A DNA stretch of 64,000 nucleotides, taken from Pithys albifrons albifrons (lineage: Eukaryota; Chordata; Aves; Passeriformes; Thamnophilidae). The translations under genes and the position numbers were made by a program. Under the pieces are notes generated by a model. It worked only from the letters and a program-made list of their open reading frames with translations, made no database searches and was not told the origin of the DNA. The stretch is taken from assembly GCF_047495875.1 (NCBI RefSeq), contig NC_092459.1, forward strand, positions 20,693,795 to 20,757,794. Direction: 5' to 3'. The stretch's first letter is position 1, and the number at the start of each line of letters is the position of its first letter. Shown here piece after piece: positions 1-13,006 of this stretch.

Positions 1-3000
1 CTGAAAAAAAAAAGAATGGAACGGATTTCCTGCTAACAAACTCAACATGCACAACTAATCAAAGAAGCATTAGGACTACTGCAAAGGATGACTTACAGTC
101 CTGTAAAATCAGTTGCCATCAGAAATCAGGTTTGACAGGTCATTAGCAAACTTTTATCAGAAATGTCATTTTTCCAAGGAATGATATGGTTTCTTATGTG
201 TTGCACATCTTTAAAAGCTCTTAATTCTTTTATTCCACATTATGCTTATATTGTGCTTTGTCCTCTGACTCAGATTTTGCCCAGAGACACAATCTGGCAC
301 CAATTCTATAGCTCAGTAGCACCTGGCATCTTCCCTAAGGCCCTCTGGTGCACTTAAGGCAGAAGCTGATACAATGTCTCTGAAAGATGAACACTAGTGA
401 CAAAAGAAGAAAGGAAAAGATTGGAATTTTTTTTTTTAAAAGCCTGCTTAATAGCCAAATAATCAAATACAGTTTTCCTACTCAAAAGAGGACTAGTGGA
501 ACTTTCTTATTTAAGAAACATTTGGTCATTTTGAAATATGGTCACGACTAAATAATTTAAACTTTCAAATCAAATGTCTATGTAGGCCATTACTCAATGT
601 AAGGAAATATATTTCTATAGAGATCAATCTTGCCTATTTGTAACACCAATTTTAGAATGAAAAGGACTACCTTTCATGAGTTCATGATGAGTAGGTTAGG
701 CTGAGTTGCCTTAAATTCTAGTAGTCTTAAGTTAGATTATTCGAGCTGCAAACTGAGCAAAATGGGAGGTTTTGGCCAATTATGTCAAGCTGGCTGCTTT
801 TGGGTAAAAGTTGCGTCAAATTTTGCTCTAAGCAATAACGTTCTAGCTCTGACCAATTTAATCTGATGTTTCATCTGCGTGAAATATTTTTCATTCAGTA
901 ACTTAAGTCAGGAAAGACTGCTGGCCACTATTCATCTGTTTCTCTGTTCCACCTTGCGAGTGGCTGCCTTGAACCTTTACAAAATAACAATATGTACTAG
1001 GAAAGTAAAAGCAACTAGTATGGCAAAATGGCAGATAATAGTTTTGTGCATTTATTCAGGGGAAGGAGAAAAGAGTTTTACAGAGGAACCCCTACATCTC
1101 AGAAAATTTTCTATGGAAGACTTCCTCTACATTTCTATTCAAATGGTTGCAAAATAAAGAAAAATAAACGGCAGCATTTTCCCCTGGAAGAATAACAGAG
1201 TGAATTTGCTTCAGAAAGATTAACAAAACCCAAGAAAACTCTGGAAAACATTGTATAAAATCACCCTCCAAAAACTCATAACAAATTTACAATCAGAAGG
1301 AAGCCCACAATGATATGTGATATAAATGTATTAAAAATGGTCATATTTTTCACAGCATTTTAACATAACTTCATAAACTGGTAATTTTTTTCAGCTGTAA
1401 TCTTATGTAAGTATTTGTAACAACACTGTTTAAGTGCACTGCTACATCTGCTACATATCTATTTTTAGATGCTTTATCTATTTAGTTCAGGTAATTTTAC
1501 AGTAATTCAAACACTTTCAAGTATTTGTCCAAAAATTGTGTAAGCATCTTTGAAAACAGTATGGAGAAATTGCGGACAACTTAAATTGACTTCTCAATGG
1601 CTGAAGCTTGCAGAAAATACAATGCACTTTCTCTTTTAGGGATGACTGTCTTTCTCCGTTCCTTTTCATGAACACAAATGAGCAATACTTTAAGTGCAAC
1701 TTCAGGGACAGGGCCTACTCTGTCAGGATTACTGAGGAAGCCAAATGCAATTCTGATTCAGTTCTGTAGCTTTCTGCCGGGTTGGCACAGGAAAAACCAT
1801 GAAGGGAGCAAAATTTCAATACTGCTGTTCCAGTTACGTGAATAGAAGCTCAGTTCTTTGGCGTAAACCTTGCTTTGAGTGCTGGAGGATCTGAGCAGCA
1901 TCCAAAGAGGGAACTACAGTAGCCTTGTGTCAATAGCACAAGGGCACTAGCAAACTGGAGCCTGGAGAGGGACCCCTTTTCTCACCAAATTTGCTCTTGT
2001 AACTTGTGTCTGTCTTTCCCTCTGAATATTATCAGTTATTTTTCAGCTTTTTTTTTTAGACCCTCTTTAAGAAGAAAATTAAATTTCTGTATCTTGTAAA
2101 TTCATGTTATACCTCAAGTAAAATTTTTCCAAATGGAAATGTATATATTCCTCTTCTTTAGTTTTAGCATTAGTTTTTATCTCAGTTTTTGTCTCATTTG
2201 TTTCTTGCTGCTCCAAATTATTTGTAAGCTGAAGGCTCTTGTTAGAACATTTCTTCTTGGTTTTTCACACCTAATATATTTTCAAGTGATTTAAGGTTAT
2301 TCTTTAGTGAGAAGTGTTTGTGCTTTGGGGCAGCTCCTAGTTGTTTTTCTTTTGAAATATGAGGATGTGAATGTTCTATCACTACACTAATTCGTGCTCC
2401 TACAGAGGTTGTGTGCAGTCTGACATCAGATAAGGGGCTCTCTTCATTCCCTATGTCCTGTTTTCAACAACTGATACAAGGGCTAGTTTAACTTGCTTTG
2501 AGAAACCACAAAAATATAGAGGGAAATTATGTGGAAAACTGAAATAAGTTATGTACCTTTGGATCATTTGACAACAACAACAAAAACAAAACAAAAAACC
2601 AAACCAAAACAAAAAAACAAACAAGAAAAAAAAAAAAAACAAAGAAAAAACCAACCAACCAACCAAACAAAAACCCCCAAAATTACCTGAAAAAAAAATT
2701 CCAGAATAACATTAGCAACTGAAGAAATAACACATCTCAGAGCACAGTCATAACAAGTTAGCTAAGAAATGGTGATAAATGAAGAAAAGTTTCCAGGAGT
2801 ACAAGTCAATAACAGTATCGATCTTTCATGTCAACACAATCCACAAATCTTTCAGAAAATGCTCAAAATCCTAAGATTAACTCTGGAGTTTGGAAATAAA
2901 AGAGAAGTAATTCAGTTATGGTCACTTGAAACATTTCTCTGAGCACCCACATCGGCTATACAAGATCCTGCTAGAAGTTAAAGAATTGTTCCTTTATTCT

Positions 3001-3490
3001 TGGGAGTGAATGTAAAGGTTTTATACATCTGTCTGGATTTAAATGATTTGGGAATGCTGTTTCCAAATTTTTATGGAAAATACTGTATTGGGCACAGGCT
3101 GCACAGGAGAAACTAGTGAAAATTACTGTTTTCAGCCAATACCATAAGCTATAGTGCTGTGAGATTCCTTTCTTTCCAAATACTAACCCAGGGCACTATT
3201 ATGATCACCGGATATCATTTCCTCTTCAATATCAATTTTCAGCTATCCAATTGTTCTCCCATTGCCTAAAACATATGCCTTGTTTCAGACACAATCTGGT
3301 AGTAGTTACAGCATGGAAAATGTAAAAACATTTGGCAACACAAAGTCTCAGAAAAATAGTTCGTAATCTCAGACGATTAATGTTCCTATGATAAACAACA
3401 CAAAGATTAAACAACAATTTAGTGAGGATTTTAACAATTAGCTTTTCCAAATGATACGTATTCCACCATGGAACATGTAAATCATACTGT
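1..3490. other. AT-rich non-coding stretch, no gene seen
   Basis: Unique-looking AT-rich sequence. The ORFs are short and resemble no family I know. A locally more GC-rich part lies at about 1,700-2,000 but holds nothing I can name. An A-rich low-complexity tract at 2,571-2,700 is listed separately. At 340-351 there is an 11-of-12 match to the reverse CTCF core, too weak to call alone. I see no promoter, splice pattern or RNA gene. Confidence 0.6.
2571..2700. repeat. A-rich low-complexity tract (ACA/AAAC/CCAA units)
   Basis: The tract runs from ACA triplets into AAAC and AACC units, then into a CCAA run near 2,650-2,665 and a final A run. It is irregular rather than a clean microsatellite. 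The minus-strand ORF across it (about 2,451-2,666) encodes a run of Phe, Leu and Cys and is an artefact of this composition. It is one of about ten such tracts in the window. Confidence 0.85.
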
Positions 3491-3829
3491 GTGAGACCTC
3501 ATTGCAGTCTTAAAAATCTCCACAAGGGGAAGTGGAGAGAAAGGTACAGAACTCTTCACTCATGACCTGTGACAGGACGTGAGGAAATAGCATGAAGCTG
3601 AGTCGGGGATGTTTATGATGAATATCAAGCAAAGGTTTTTCACCCAAAGGGTGGTTGAGCATAGGAACAGGGAACTGGTCACAGCACCAAGCCTGCCTGA
3701 GTTCAAGTATTTGGACAACGCTCTCAGGCACATGGTGTGATTCTCAGGATGGCCTACACAGGACTAGGAGTTGAACTTGATGATCCTGATGGGTCCCTTC
3801 CAAGTCAGCATAATCTGTGATTCTATGAT
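3491..3829 (+). mobile_element. CR1 LINE, 5'-truncated 3'-end fragment
   Basis: This is a non-LTR retrotransposon remnant of the avian CR1 family. It begins in the stretch before the 3' UTR (GTGAGACCTC...), passes through the typical blocks 'GGGTGGTTGAGCA' and 'GATGATCCTGATGGGTCCC', and ends with the terminal TTCTATGAT-type repeat at about 3,820-3,829. Only the last 340 bp or so of the element are present, as expected for the usual 5'-truncated CR1 copies. There is no coding capacity, and the antisense ORF over it is a shadow. The subfamily was not determined. Confidence 0.92.
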
Positions 3830-6401
3830 ACATAGTTATTTTGGTTTCTACATTACCTTAGACTTAAAATCTATATGAAGCCTGGTTTCAGAAGGCATTA
3901 ATAGAAGATTTCTCAGAAGTTCACAAATAATATCCCTTTCCATTCTACATGAGCAAAACAGGTTTTACCTTGTACTATATGCCTTTCACTCACATTCATT
4001 GTCTCTTTTGGCCTCAAATCCTTCCAAAATAGCCTATTTGCCATTATTACCTCCTAGACTTGCTTTGAGTTACATTCCAGATGTGCTTTCTTAAGTTTCA
4101 AATCATTGAAGTTACCATTTTTTTCTCTTTATTTTGAACGTCTTGCATTACTGCTATTCCTTTTCCTTTATCCCCACTCACATATCCCATTACCTATTTT
4201 ACCTGTCATGAGTCAGAAAATTATTTCCTCTTCTTTCCATATCAGACATATCTCATCTTAAGCCATTTTTCATCTTCCTCATTTTCACCCAATTTAAACT
4301 GTATTTACACAGAGTATAAACTTCCCTCACCACTACTCAAGGCTAAGTCACTTCATATTAACACCTTGACATTTTCCTTACCAAAATGAGCAGTGGATGA
4401 TAGGCATTATTGACTGATTGGTATAAAAGCTAATAGGAAGCTCCAAGGTACTCATATCAGCATGTTGTCTAAATAATATTACGTCATTTTGGTGGCAGTA
4501 TAAATATTTCAATCCCTTTAGCTATCAAAGATTATCATGTCATTCACATCCCTGTGCTAGAATTATGAGTGATAATTTTATATTGTGAGTGCTTGGCATT
4601 ATATTGACAGTATACTTTCATTTTCTGTTAAGCTGCCTAGAATATCTGCCTCAATGCTTTATTAATACACTTTTATTTAAAAAATATTAAACACATCTTA
4701 TTTATATCTACATGAGTTACCACACACAGCTACCCTACTCAAAATATTAATAATCTATATCTATCAGAATATATCACTCTATCCATATATAATTTTATTT
4801 AAAATAAATGAAAACCGTATTTATTCTGAAATCTATGTAGTTTGATGCTGCAAAGATGGTAAAACATGATAACTCTCTTGTGGACAGAATTGTGTGAGAT
4901 CTTCTGTTCTTATTTGACTTTGCTATTCACAAATAATGTCATCCCCAACCCATGTCAGAGAAAGCATTCTATTTTCACTACTGCTATCCTGACACACAGC
5001 CAAGGACAATCTCATGCTGAGGTACTCAGTTGTTAATAAAGAAATACACAGGTTTCAAATGGGGCTTAAGTCCTCAAAAACTGATTTTAAGACAAATTTT
5101 TAACCCTGCCCGCACTTTTTAATCTCTGGAATGCCATTCTACAGGTGAATATATTTTCAGATACCATATTTTGAAACACTAGATAGAAATGCCTGGTACC
5201 AACAAAGAAAACTGTCCATAATCATTAAACAATGTGTTTTCAACTATAAGTTATCAATATTTGTATGTCACACCACCTACTAATAATCTTTCTTGTATAT
5301 TCAAAGTATAGTAGGGATGCTTCAGTTACTTCAGGTTTCTAACACATTTGCCATTTAAAGATCAAAGCTGGAAATCCAGCAAGCCACACATTACTTTACA
5401 TTTAGATACAAATTTTTATTTTTTCTTTTCATTGTTAATCAGCCCAAGTCTTTGTGGCACTGATACTTCAATGTGCTTTGCCAAGGCTGTCACAGACAGA
5501 ATTATTGTATGAATGAGGAATAAATCTTTTCATCGTATAAATAATGAAAATTGAATGGACACTAGTTAGTATCTTAATTACTACACTGAATATTCAGACA
5601 TTTCCACCGTTTATATGAACACAAATAATGTACATGTATGTGTAAGATTAGGAGTAGATGTGCACTTGAGCACATAAAATGTGCATATCTGTGCACAAGA
5701 CAAAACCTGTGCAAAGATTCTGTCATTTATTATTATCTGAAATTCATTTATGATGAAATAGCTGTATCATTTCTGATAATAATATTCATCAGAACTAATT
5801 GTATTTGTTAAAATGAGTCAAATTTCTGTGATTAACAATAGTATTTTCGGTTCATGTAATTTTAAATTAGAGCAAATGGGTCAAACTCCTGGAAAAATAG
5901 TAATTCTCTTTGAAATAAGAGTAACCAATTATTTAATCATGTTTTAAACATATCTGTGAATCATCAGCACTAAGAAGTTGATATTTTAAAATTTGCCCAC
6001 AAGCAAGTAGCACAATTCTCAAGGATCAGAAGAATATGTCAGAGCTATTTAAAAGTTCCTATCTTCAGGCTCTTTTCAGAAAAAAATAGATGTGCAATTT
6101 TATATGAATACAGGTTTAACTTTAGTGCTTTTAAATTTCTCATTAATATTTAATTGAAAATCTGAATAATATTTTACTTAGAAATAAAGCCAGTTTTAAG
6201 ACAGGCAAATGCTTTCCTGATTTTTTTTTTTGACACACCATTAGAAATAGTAATCTTATTTTCTTTCTTTTCTTTTTTTTATTTTTTTTTCTTTTCAAAT
6301 AGTTCTATAAGTTATTACTATTGGCCACTGAAGGAAAGATTAGGAAAATACAGCCTGAAATAGGGGTTTAGCATCCCATAATCAGCTCCATGTGAGAATT
6401 G

Positions 6402-6414
6402 CCACTAGATGGCA
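6402..6414 (+). promoter_or_regulatory. Candidate CTCF core motif
   Basis: The 13 bases CCACTAGATGGCA match every position of the CTCF core consensus CCASYAGRKGGCR, read on the plus strand. Established knowledge: CTCF binds such cores to form insulators and orient chromatin loops in vertebrates. With equal base frequencies I would expect about 0.06 such matches in 64 kb on both strands. The local context is unique AT-rich DNA, not a repeat I recognise. Occupancy cannot be judged from sequence. Confidence 0.5.
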
Positions 6415-7132
6415 ATGTGTCAGAAAATTATTTTCATCAATCCACAGTCAGAAAGAGAATATACATTATTCAAAGGTTCATTGAGTTGTTCTAAATGGAT
6501 CTGTCAATCAGTAAAGAGACAATTCTTATGCATTTCTTGTAGCCTTTATAACTTTCCTCTGTAGACTCGAGGAAACTGAGCACCTACAGAAACCCACACC
6601 AAGATGAGTGTAGAGAGATGGGGGGGTCAAACTGCTTGTGCCAGGCAGGCAAACCCAGGCTGCTCCTGGAAGAGGAGCAACATGCATCCTCAGGGATTTT
6701 GCAGCTGCTGAGTACTGCACAATTATGAAAATCATTCTCAGCTGTGAAGAACTGATACCCACCCACTGCTGCAGGGGATAATTTTAACTAAATCATACTC
6801 TAAGTGTCCATATTCTCAGCCCTTTAATTTGCAGAGATGAGGAGTATGTTCTGCAAATCTGACATGTAGATACTATAGATGAATTCTAAAACCATTTGAA
6901 GAAATTACAAAGTCATTATAAAATATTTTGCTTATACAGATGTCAATTTTAGAAATATATTAAAATAAAACATGCTTAGTGATTTTTTACTGGAATTTTA
7001 TAAAAATACATAAAATATGATTAAACAGTCGCAAACGCTTAGATAACTCTGAATATTCTGGGTATTCTCCTAGACTGCTCCTGTTCAATTTACAAAGTAT
7101 TTTGCATGTGTTTATATATGAAGGATTAGAAT

Positions 7133-7170
7133 TTAAAAAAAAACCAAAAAACAAAAAACAAAAACCCAAA
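7133..7170. repeat. A-rich low-complexity tract
   Basis: Runs of A broken by single C or CC (AAACC, AAAAC). It has the same character as the tracts at 2.6, 12.9, 42.4, 47.5 and 49.1 kb. It accounts for a Phe/Leu-rich antisense ORF here. Confidence 0.8.
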
Positions 7171-7534
7171 GCTTACGACAGTGAAATTTTTCGAATTACA
7201 CTTGTGTCACAAGAAAGTTTCCCACAGTAGAAAGCAAAGAAAGTAGATGTCTCCAGACCTGGTTATCCATAGACAACATCGATAGGAGAGCACTGAAGTC
7301 TCAGAACTTTGCTGCAATGTTAACTCCAACAGCATCGGCTTACAAGCTTCCAACAACTGTGTATTCCACACAGTCCCTTCCAAAGCTCACAAGAAACATC
7401 TCTAAATTTTAAATTAGTGTTAGCCAACATACGTACAGAAAGCATCACTTTAATACACAGATAAAACATTCTAAAGCATTTGAGGATGTTTTCAACCGCA
7501 TTTCAGGTAAAGAAGATAAAGTTAAATCCATACT

Positions 7535-7562
7535 ATATATATAGAGAGAGATAGATATATAG
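7535..7562. repeat. TA/GA microsatellite
   Basis: A short TA-dinucleotide run followed by GAGAGA and GATAGATA units. It is a compound microsatellite with no other feature around it. Confidence 0.75.
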
Positions 7563-10500
7563 TTTAGAATACTTTATGTACTATAGAGGGTTAATTCTTC
7601 TGTATTTTGTGTGACTTCAATAATCTTTTTTGATTATTAAGATTCCCTCACTAGATAATATCATTTAAAATCTTCAATAAAACCACCAGGTATGTTACAC
7701 ATGCCATCTCTATTACTAAAAATAATCTTTATAGATTTTTTCGATTATTTATTAAATAAAAAAATGCTATTTGTGTTTATTAGGTGCTTCTTTGTAATTG
7801 GGGTGCTCAGTCAATGAAAGGGACACTTTTGGGAATCCAAGATGACCACCTGTATAGTGAATAAGAAAGCTACACTTGTGTTTAATGGCAGGTGGACAGT
7901 AACATTTGCAGGAGCACCTCTGACCCCAGGTATCCCCAGTGTTCCCCTGAGTTTTGGAGACAGTGTCTGAGTAAATCACACTTGTTCATTCAGGGTAAGG
8001 TTAGCAGCCACTCCTGGTACTGGCTTTGTATCTCCATTTCTGAAACTCACTGTATGACAACTTCCACCACCTCAACCCCCCATCCCCAACAGAATCACTT
8101 GTTGCAGTGAAAGAATTCCAGCTCACCAAAATTCACCCCACAATCAGATCTTTGTCTCTTTGTCTGTCTTTAGTCATTCTTTGGAATTATGCCTACCCAA
8201 CAACTTGTGAAACACAGGACTTGTTTGAAAATAGCCTTGCTGAAGTTAGTTTGTGTGTCTTCCACCCTTACTGTATTTCTTCTAAAAGCTTCCTGCTCTC
8301 AACGGTCTGTCCAGCCTCAGCTACAGGAACATCTGAAGTGACCAATGGTTCCAAATCCATCACAGATTACCACCAGCTTTTTAAAACTGAAAAGAGTTCA
8401 TTTAATGCTTTACACCTTGGGCTGCAATAATCCAAGAGATGACAGACTGATAGCTCACACAGACCTACAGAAGGGACAGGACAAATTGGTATTCCAATTT
8501 GTTGCCTCAAAGCCTCAATCTCTCTCACACTTCTTAGTCTGAATCTTATTACTAATGTCAACAAAAGAACATATTTTTTGTCAAAATGTGGGTCACCACC
8601 TTAGTCTTTTCTGAGCAGTGCTTGTTGTGTGGTATGGGATCTGAATGAAGTCAGCCTGAGAAAGACCTAAAGCCTCAGACATTAGTGTAAAACAAGTACT
8701 TAAACAGGAAGCAACTGTAATTATAAAGGAGATCTGCAAAATGGCATGAATGAGAATGCACATCTCTGTTTCTTTTTTTTTTTTCTTGAACTTACTAGTG
8801 TCCATGTATTAAATATAGTCTGAGTTTGCCCAAGAGATTGGAGATTTAGGTGGTCTGTGTCTCCTCCTACTCAGTTTCTATATTGGACAAAACGTGGGAG
8901 GTGGTTTCCATTTTCTCGGAGCTGAATGTTTCTGAGCACATGCAAGTTTAGATGTTTAGTCCAACTGAAGGAGCTGAATAGCTAAAAGTGTTACCAGAGT
9001 AGGCAGTGTCTGAGGACAGGATCCTGAATTTCTCTTTCAAGTTGAGGTGCCTACCTAGATCCCAATTTTGGCAGAGGATGGGTAGTCTGAATTTCAATAC
9101 ATACATATATATCTATATTTTTATATACTTACATAAAATTCACAAATATATGCAAAAAAAACCCACAGAGCTTTGTCAGATGGCGAAAATAATAACTCAA
9201 ACTCAAATAATCCTCAAAAAATTCACCATTTTTAAAACTGTGGTGTTGTTGATAGAACTAATAAAAAGGTTTACAAACAGAAATGCAATAGTTTTTTAGG
9301 CATTTTAAAATAAATATATTCTCATACTTCATAATGATAAAGAAAAATACACATTTAACTATAAAGAACACTCCAAGTAGGCTTCATGCTGAAATGACTA
9401 CCAGGAATAAAAAGGGCTTAATTTGCATTCTTTTCTTTTTTCACCTCTTTATAATTGTTCATAGTGCCAAATTTTCAAAGCTATCTGGGGTTATTAGAAG
9501 TAATTTTCACATTGGTTTTGTAATCCCTGAAATACATGTTACTTATAACAGAAAGCTGACTCAACTGAGATTCCTTAGAGCAAGACATATCAACTTTGCA
9601 TAAAATGTTTCATCCAAGTTGCAAGACAGAAATTTTCATTGTTGAATTAAACAAACAAACAAATAAATTAGTCAATTAAGAATTTTTTTAAACCTCCTTA
9701 TGATTTTGGTCACAATAATCTCTGACTGTACTACAGTCAGATTTCTAATGTCTTTTTAAGGTGATATTACTAGCTTGTATTTTCCTTTTGTTAATGTTTG
9801 TGATACTGGTTTCTCTATTTCAATTTTAGTAATGTATTAGGGGGGGGTTTTGTATTTAAATTTCAGTAATTAAGTTGGAATGTTTGTGCTACTGGTACAT
9901 AAATCCATTGTCAACCAAAGTGTCCATGAACCACAGTTAACTCCTGTGACTGAAACTGCTGTTGAAAATACCATGTCTGACACAGCAGCCACAGTAGGCA
10001 GCTGCTATAGAAAGGTGTTAGTATGAATTATATTACCAATTACTTGTAGGAAGGTAATCTTGGCTAACTGAGAAATATGTACTCTCAAGCTGGAAAATAC
10101 CATTACACAAAAGTGCACACTGCAGTGTCATTCTGTTGACTAGTTTTCCAACACCCAGTACACAGAACAATGTGCTTATTCATTGCTCTGAGCACACACA
10201 GATTTTCCCAGCTTTGCTTGCTTTCTGTGTCCCAACATTTTTCCTAGATAAGACTGTAAAATAGTCAAGAGCTATGAATATCTCCAAATACTGTTCCTTT
10301 AAATGTATTAGCAAACTTTGCTTCAACCTTCCCTTCAAAAGATGCAGTAGACAATGAAGTAGTGTGCAATTAAAAAAAAAGAAAACATTTTATCCCATCA
10401 TATACTATCACAGCATCTCCACTCTCATGAAGCAGACTAGAGTATGTTCATTGAAGAATATTCAAAAATGCTAATTGCAACTATCATATCGTACTTTTAA

Positions 10501-10631
10501 GAAGAAAATGTTATTTTGACTGATTAATTATAAATGCACATGGTCAGATTTCACTCTTTTAATCTGGTATGATATTTCTACTGTGCCACTGAATAGCAAT
10601 TTTAGTGGTCCTTCAGTAACTAAAGCAGTGT

Positions 10632-10644
10632 TGCTGAGTCAGCC
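10632..10644 (+). promoter_or_regulatory. MAF/NF-E2-type recognition element (T-MARE-like)
   Basis: TGCTGAGTCAGCC matches 12 of 13 positions of the T-MARE palindrome TGCTGAGTCAGCA, the site bound by large MAF proteins and by small-MAF heterodimers with NF-E2 or NRF factors. It lies 67 bp upstream of the solo LTR that starts at 10,712. Binding is inference only. Confidence 0.4.
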
Positions 10645-10711
10645 TATCATTGTTTAAGTGGTTTTTAGAGGTGTAACAAAAACAGGTTTTCATCTCTAAT
10701 CCATTCAGTAT

Positions 10712-11256
10712 TGTGCTGGTTTTGGCTGGGAGAGAGCTAATTTACTTCACAGTGGCTGGCATGGGGCTGTGTTACAGATTTATGCTGAAAACAGTGCTGA
10801 TAACACAGGGATGTTTCAGCTACTGCTAAGCAGTGCTTACACAGTCAAGGACTTTCTCCTCCTCACCTCACCAGAGAGAAGCTGAGGGTGTGCACAAGAT
10901 GATGGGAGGAGACAACCAGGATAGCTGATCCCAGCTGACCCACACCACATGGCATCACGTTCAGCATATAAAGCTGGGGGAAGAAGAAGTGGTGCCCTTT
11001 CTTTGTTTTACCAAATCACCATTGTTGGAGCCCAGCTTTCCTGGAAAAGGTTGAGCACCTGCCTGCCCATGGGAAGTGGTGAATGAATTCCTTATTTTGC
11101 TCTACTTGCATGTGCAGCTATTATTTTACCTATTAAATACCTTTATATCCATCCATGAGCTTTCGTTTACTCTTCTGATTTTCTCCCCCATCCCTCCAGA
11201 AAGCAGTTAGTGGCTGTGTGGGGCTGAGTTGCTGGCTGGGGTTAAACTATGGAACA
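10712..11256 (+). mobile_element. Solo LTR of an avian endogenous retrovirus
   Basis: The element starts TGTGCTGGTTTTGGCTGGGA and ends in a GGTTAAAC...CA-type terminus, both familiar from a widespread avian LTR family (ERVL-like, from memory of its consensus). A TATA box (ATATAAAG, 10,966-10,973) and a poly(A) signal (ATTAAA, 11,132-11,137) sit in the order expected for U3-R-U5 on the plus strand. No gag, pol or env sequence flanks it, so it is a solo LTR left by recombination. The flanks (…CAGTAT before, TAGTTA after) give no perfect target-site duplication, so the copy is probably old. It could still act as a promoter or poly(A) site. Confidence 0.88.
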
Positions 11257-12477
11257 TAGTTACTTCTTCACCTAAACTCATATTTTTCCACATGGATGAC
11301 ATATTTCTATATATGTACAAGGGTTTGTATTTTTTTTTTGTTTAAAATAATGACCCAATGATAAATCACACTTTATAGATGAACACAGACTCCAATCTAA
11401 CTTTATTCAGTTGTTTCAGAACTGGAATTTCCTTCAACCTGCATTAGCTAGATGCAATGAAGTCAATGGCAAATGTAAAACACCAAATGGAATCCTTCCT
11501 GTTCTCAGAAAGTGAGATTGCACATCAGAATTCCAAGCAATGAAAAGCAAAGAGCATGCTAGCCAGTATAACCACTACACCCCAGCTGATATCCTCTATA
11601 AGAATGCATGTGTTGTCAAATCCAAACCCAGAAAAATAGTAGGATACTGGGATATTTAAAGCCCTGTGATGAAAATCAGACAGAAAAAAAATATCTTCTA
11701 ACATATTTCCTCTTTTATAACTGTAAAGTATGTTAAGAAACAGACAGGAAACAAATTCTCTCTCTCAGTAATTTAAATAGAGGAGCAGCAGTATGATGCA
11801 ACAGCCAGTAGTATGCTCTGCAATAATGCTAATTTAACCAGCCACAGCTATTTGTGTTGTCAGTGCTGTCATACTGGGAACCAGAGCACATGGCAGTTGC
11901 GAAAGCAGTATAGTCACTGATTAATGATAATGAACTTGAGCAAAAAAGCAAATATGAAGCATTTTTGCTCTGGCATTCTCATACCATTCAGTGCATAATG
12001 GGATGTGTTCAAAACGCTGCTCTCTGCATCAAAATAATTGCAAGTATCACATCTGTAAGTATATTTTGCTAGACCCAACCTTTCATGCTGCTATTCATTC
12101 AGGCTGCTAAGGGAAGGATCCTGCTGTGCACACATTCCCCTTCCATCCAACACCATGAGGCTAGCTTGGGGTCCTTTAATGTTCTAGTAATGAAGTAAAA
12201 CCATCAGCAGAGACTCACGGATGATACGGCATTACTCCAAACTGCATTGGACAGCAGGGGTGTTGGAGGGCAAGGATCATAGAGTCTCACTACTGAGATT
12301 TGTTTGTTTATTTGAGGTAGGTACAGCAGAAACAGTCATGGGCAGTAGACTAACAGGATTAAACAAACCACATTAACTAATGCCTGAAAGGTCACAAATC
12401 AGTGTTTGCTTTCCTTTGAGCTCAGGAGGAATGGAGAGGAAAAAGAAAGGCAAGAGAGACAAAATATCAAAAGAAAC

Positions 12478-12517
12478 ATAGAATCATTAAAATAGGAAAA
12501 GACCTCCAAGATCAACA
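12478..12517 (-). mobile_element. CR1 3'-terminal stub
   Basis: About 40 bp beginning CATAGAATCATTAAAATAGG and running on through GACCTCCAAGATCA. This is the complement of the CR1 3' end with its terminal repeat. It is a strongly 5'-truncated copy or a decayed remainder, with nothing else of the element visible beyond it. Confidence 0.75.
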
Positions 12518-12944
12518 GGAAAACTGAGAAAGTCTAATTTTAATTTAGGTTTTCTCTAGACGTAGAAGCCTGGGAAATTGTTCATTTGTTTTAAAGTCAG
12601 TTAAGTCTCCATGTGAGGTTTCACTAGTCTCTTTCAGCTCCTTCTGAGACTGATTTTTGCTTGTTTTTTCTGGGCAAAAAGCAAGAAACTCCACTGATGA
12701 ACTTAGAAAAAAATGTGAAAAAATTCAGGAAGATTTCTGAAACCTATCACCTCTAATGCAGAAAAATGAAGCTGTGTCCTTGCTTTCATTTCAGAAGATT
12801 AAATCTTGTTTGGATGTCAGCTTGTTTCCTGTTCTTGAAACCCTGCAGACAATGACTTTAAAAGTGAATCCTTTTATTTATGCAAGACAGTTTTCCACAT
12901 TTTTGGAAGCTGACACATGTACTTACTTGAAATTTGACTGCTTT

Positions 12945-13006
12945 AAAAAAACAAAAACAACAACAACAAAACAAAACACAAAAAGCAACCAAACCCAAAC
13001 AACAAA
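12945..13006. repeat. A-rich low-complexity tract (AAAAC/CAA)
   Basis: Runs of AAAAC, CAACAA and CCAAAC. The plus-strand ORF at 12,756-13,055 reads through it and gains a Lys/Thr/Gln-rich tail that only reflects this composition. Confidence 0.8.

Larger units (their letters stand above)
3830..10711. other. AT-rich non-coding stretch, no gene seen
   Basis: Long AT-rich interval without a recognisable gene. Two patches are less AT-rich: about 6,540-6,780, and about 7,790-8,550 where several overlapping ORFs occur. The 107-codon ORF at 8,107-8,430 starts with GTG and resembles no family I know. A short AT/GA microsatellite lies near 7,535-7,562. CTCF-like and MAF-like motifs inside this interval are listed separately. 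It could hold ancient, unrecognisable repeats. Confidence 0.6.

Noticed and set aside
340..351. Second CTCF site on the minus strand
   Set aside because: Only 11 of 12 core positions match, and the mismatch is at an invariant G. Too weak without conservation data.
2571..2700. CRISPR-like or regular repeat array
   Set aside because: The units are irregular A/C low-complexity sequence with no spacers, and the organism is a vertebrate.
8107..8430. 107-codon ORF in the less AT-rich patch near 8 kb
   Set aside because: It has a GTG start and overlapping frames on both strands, with no family resemblance. Treated as non-coding, possibly an old repeat.
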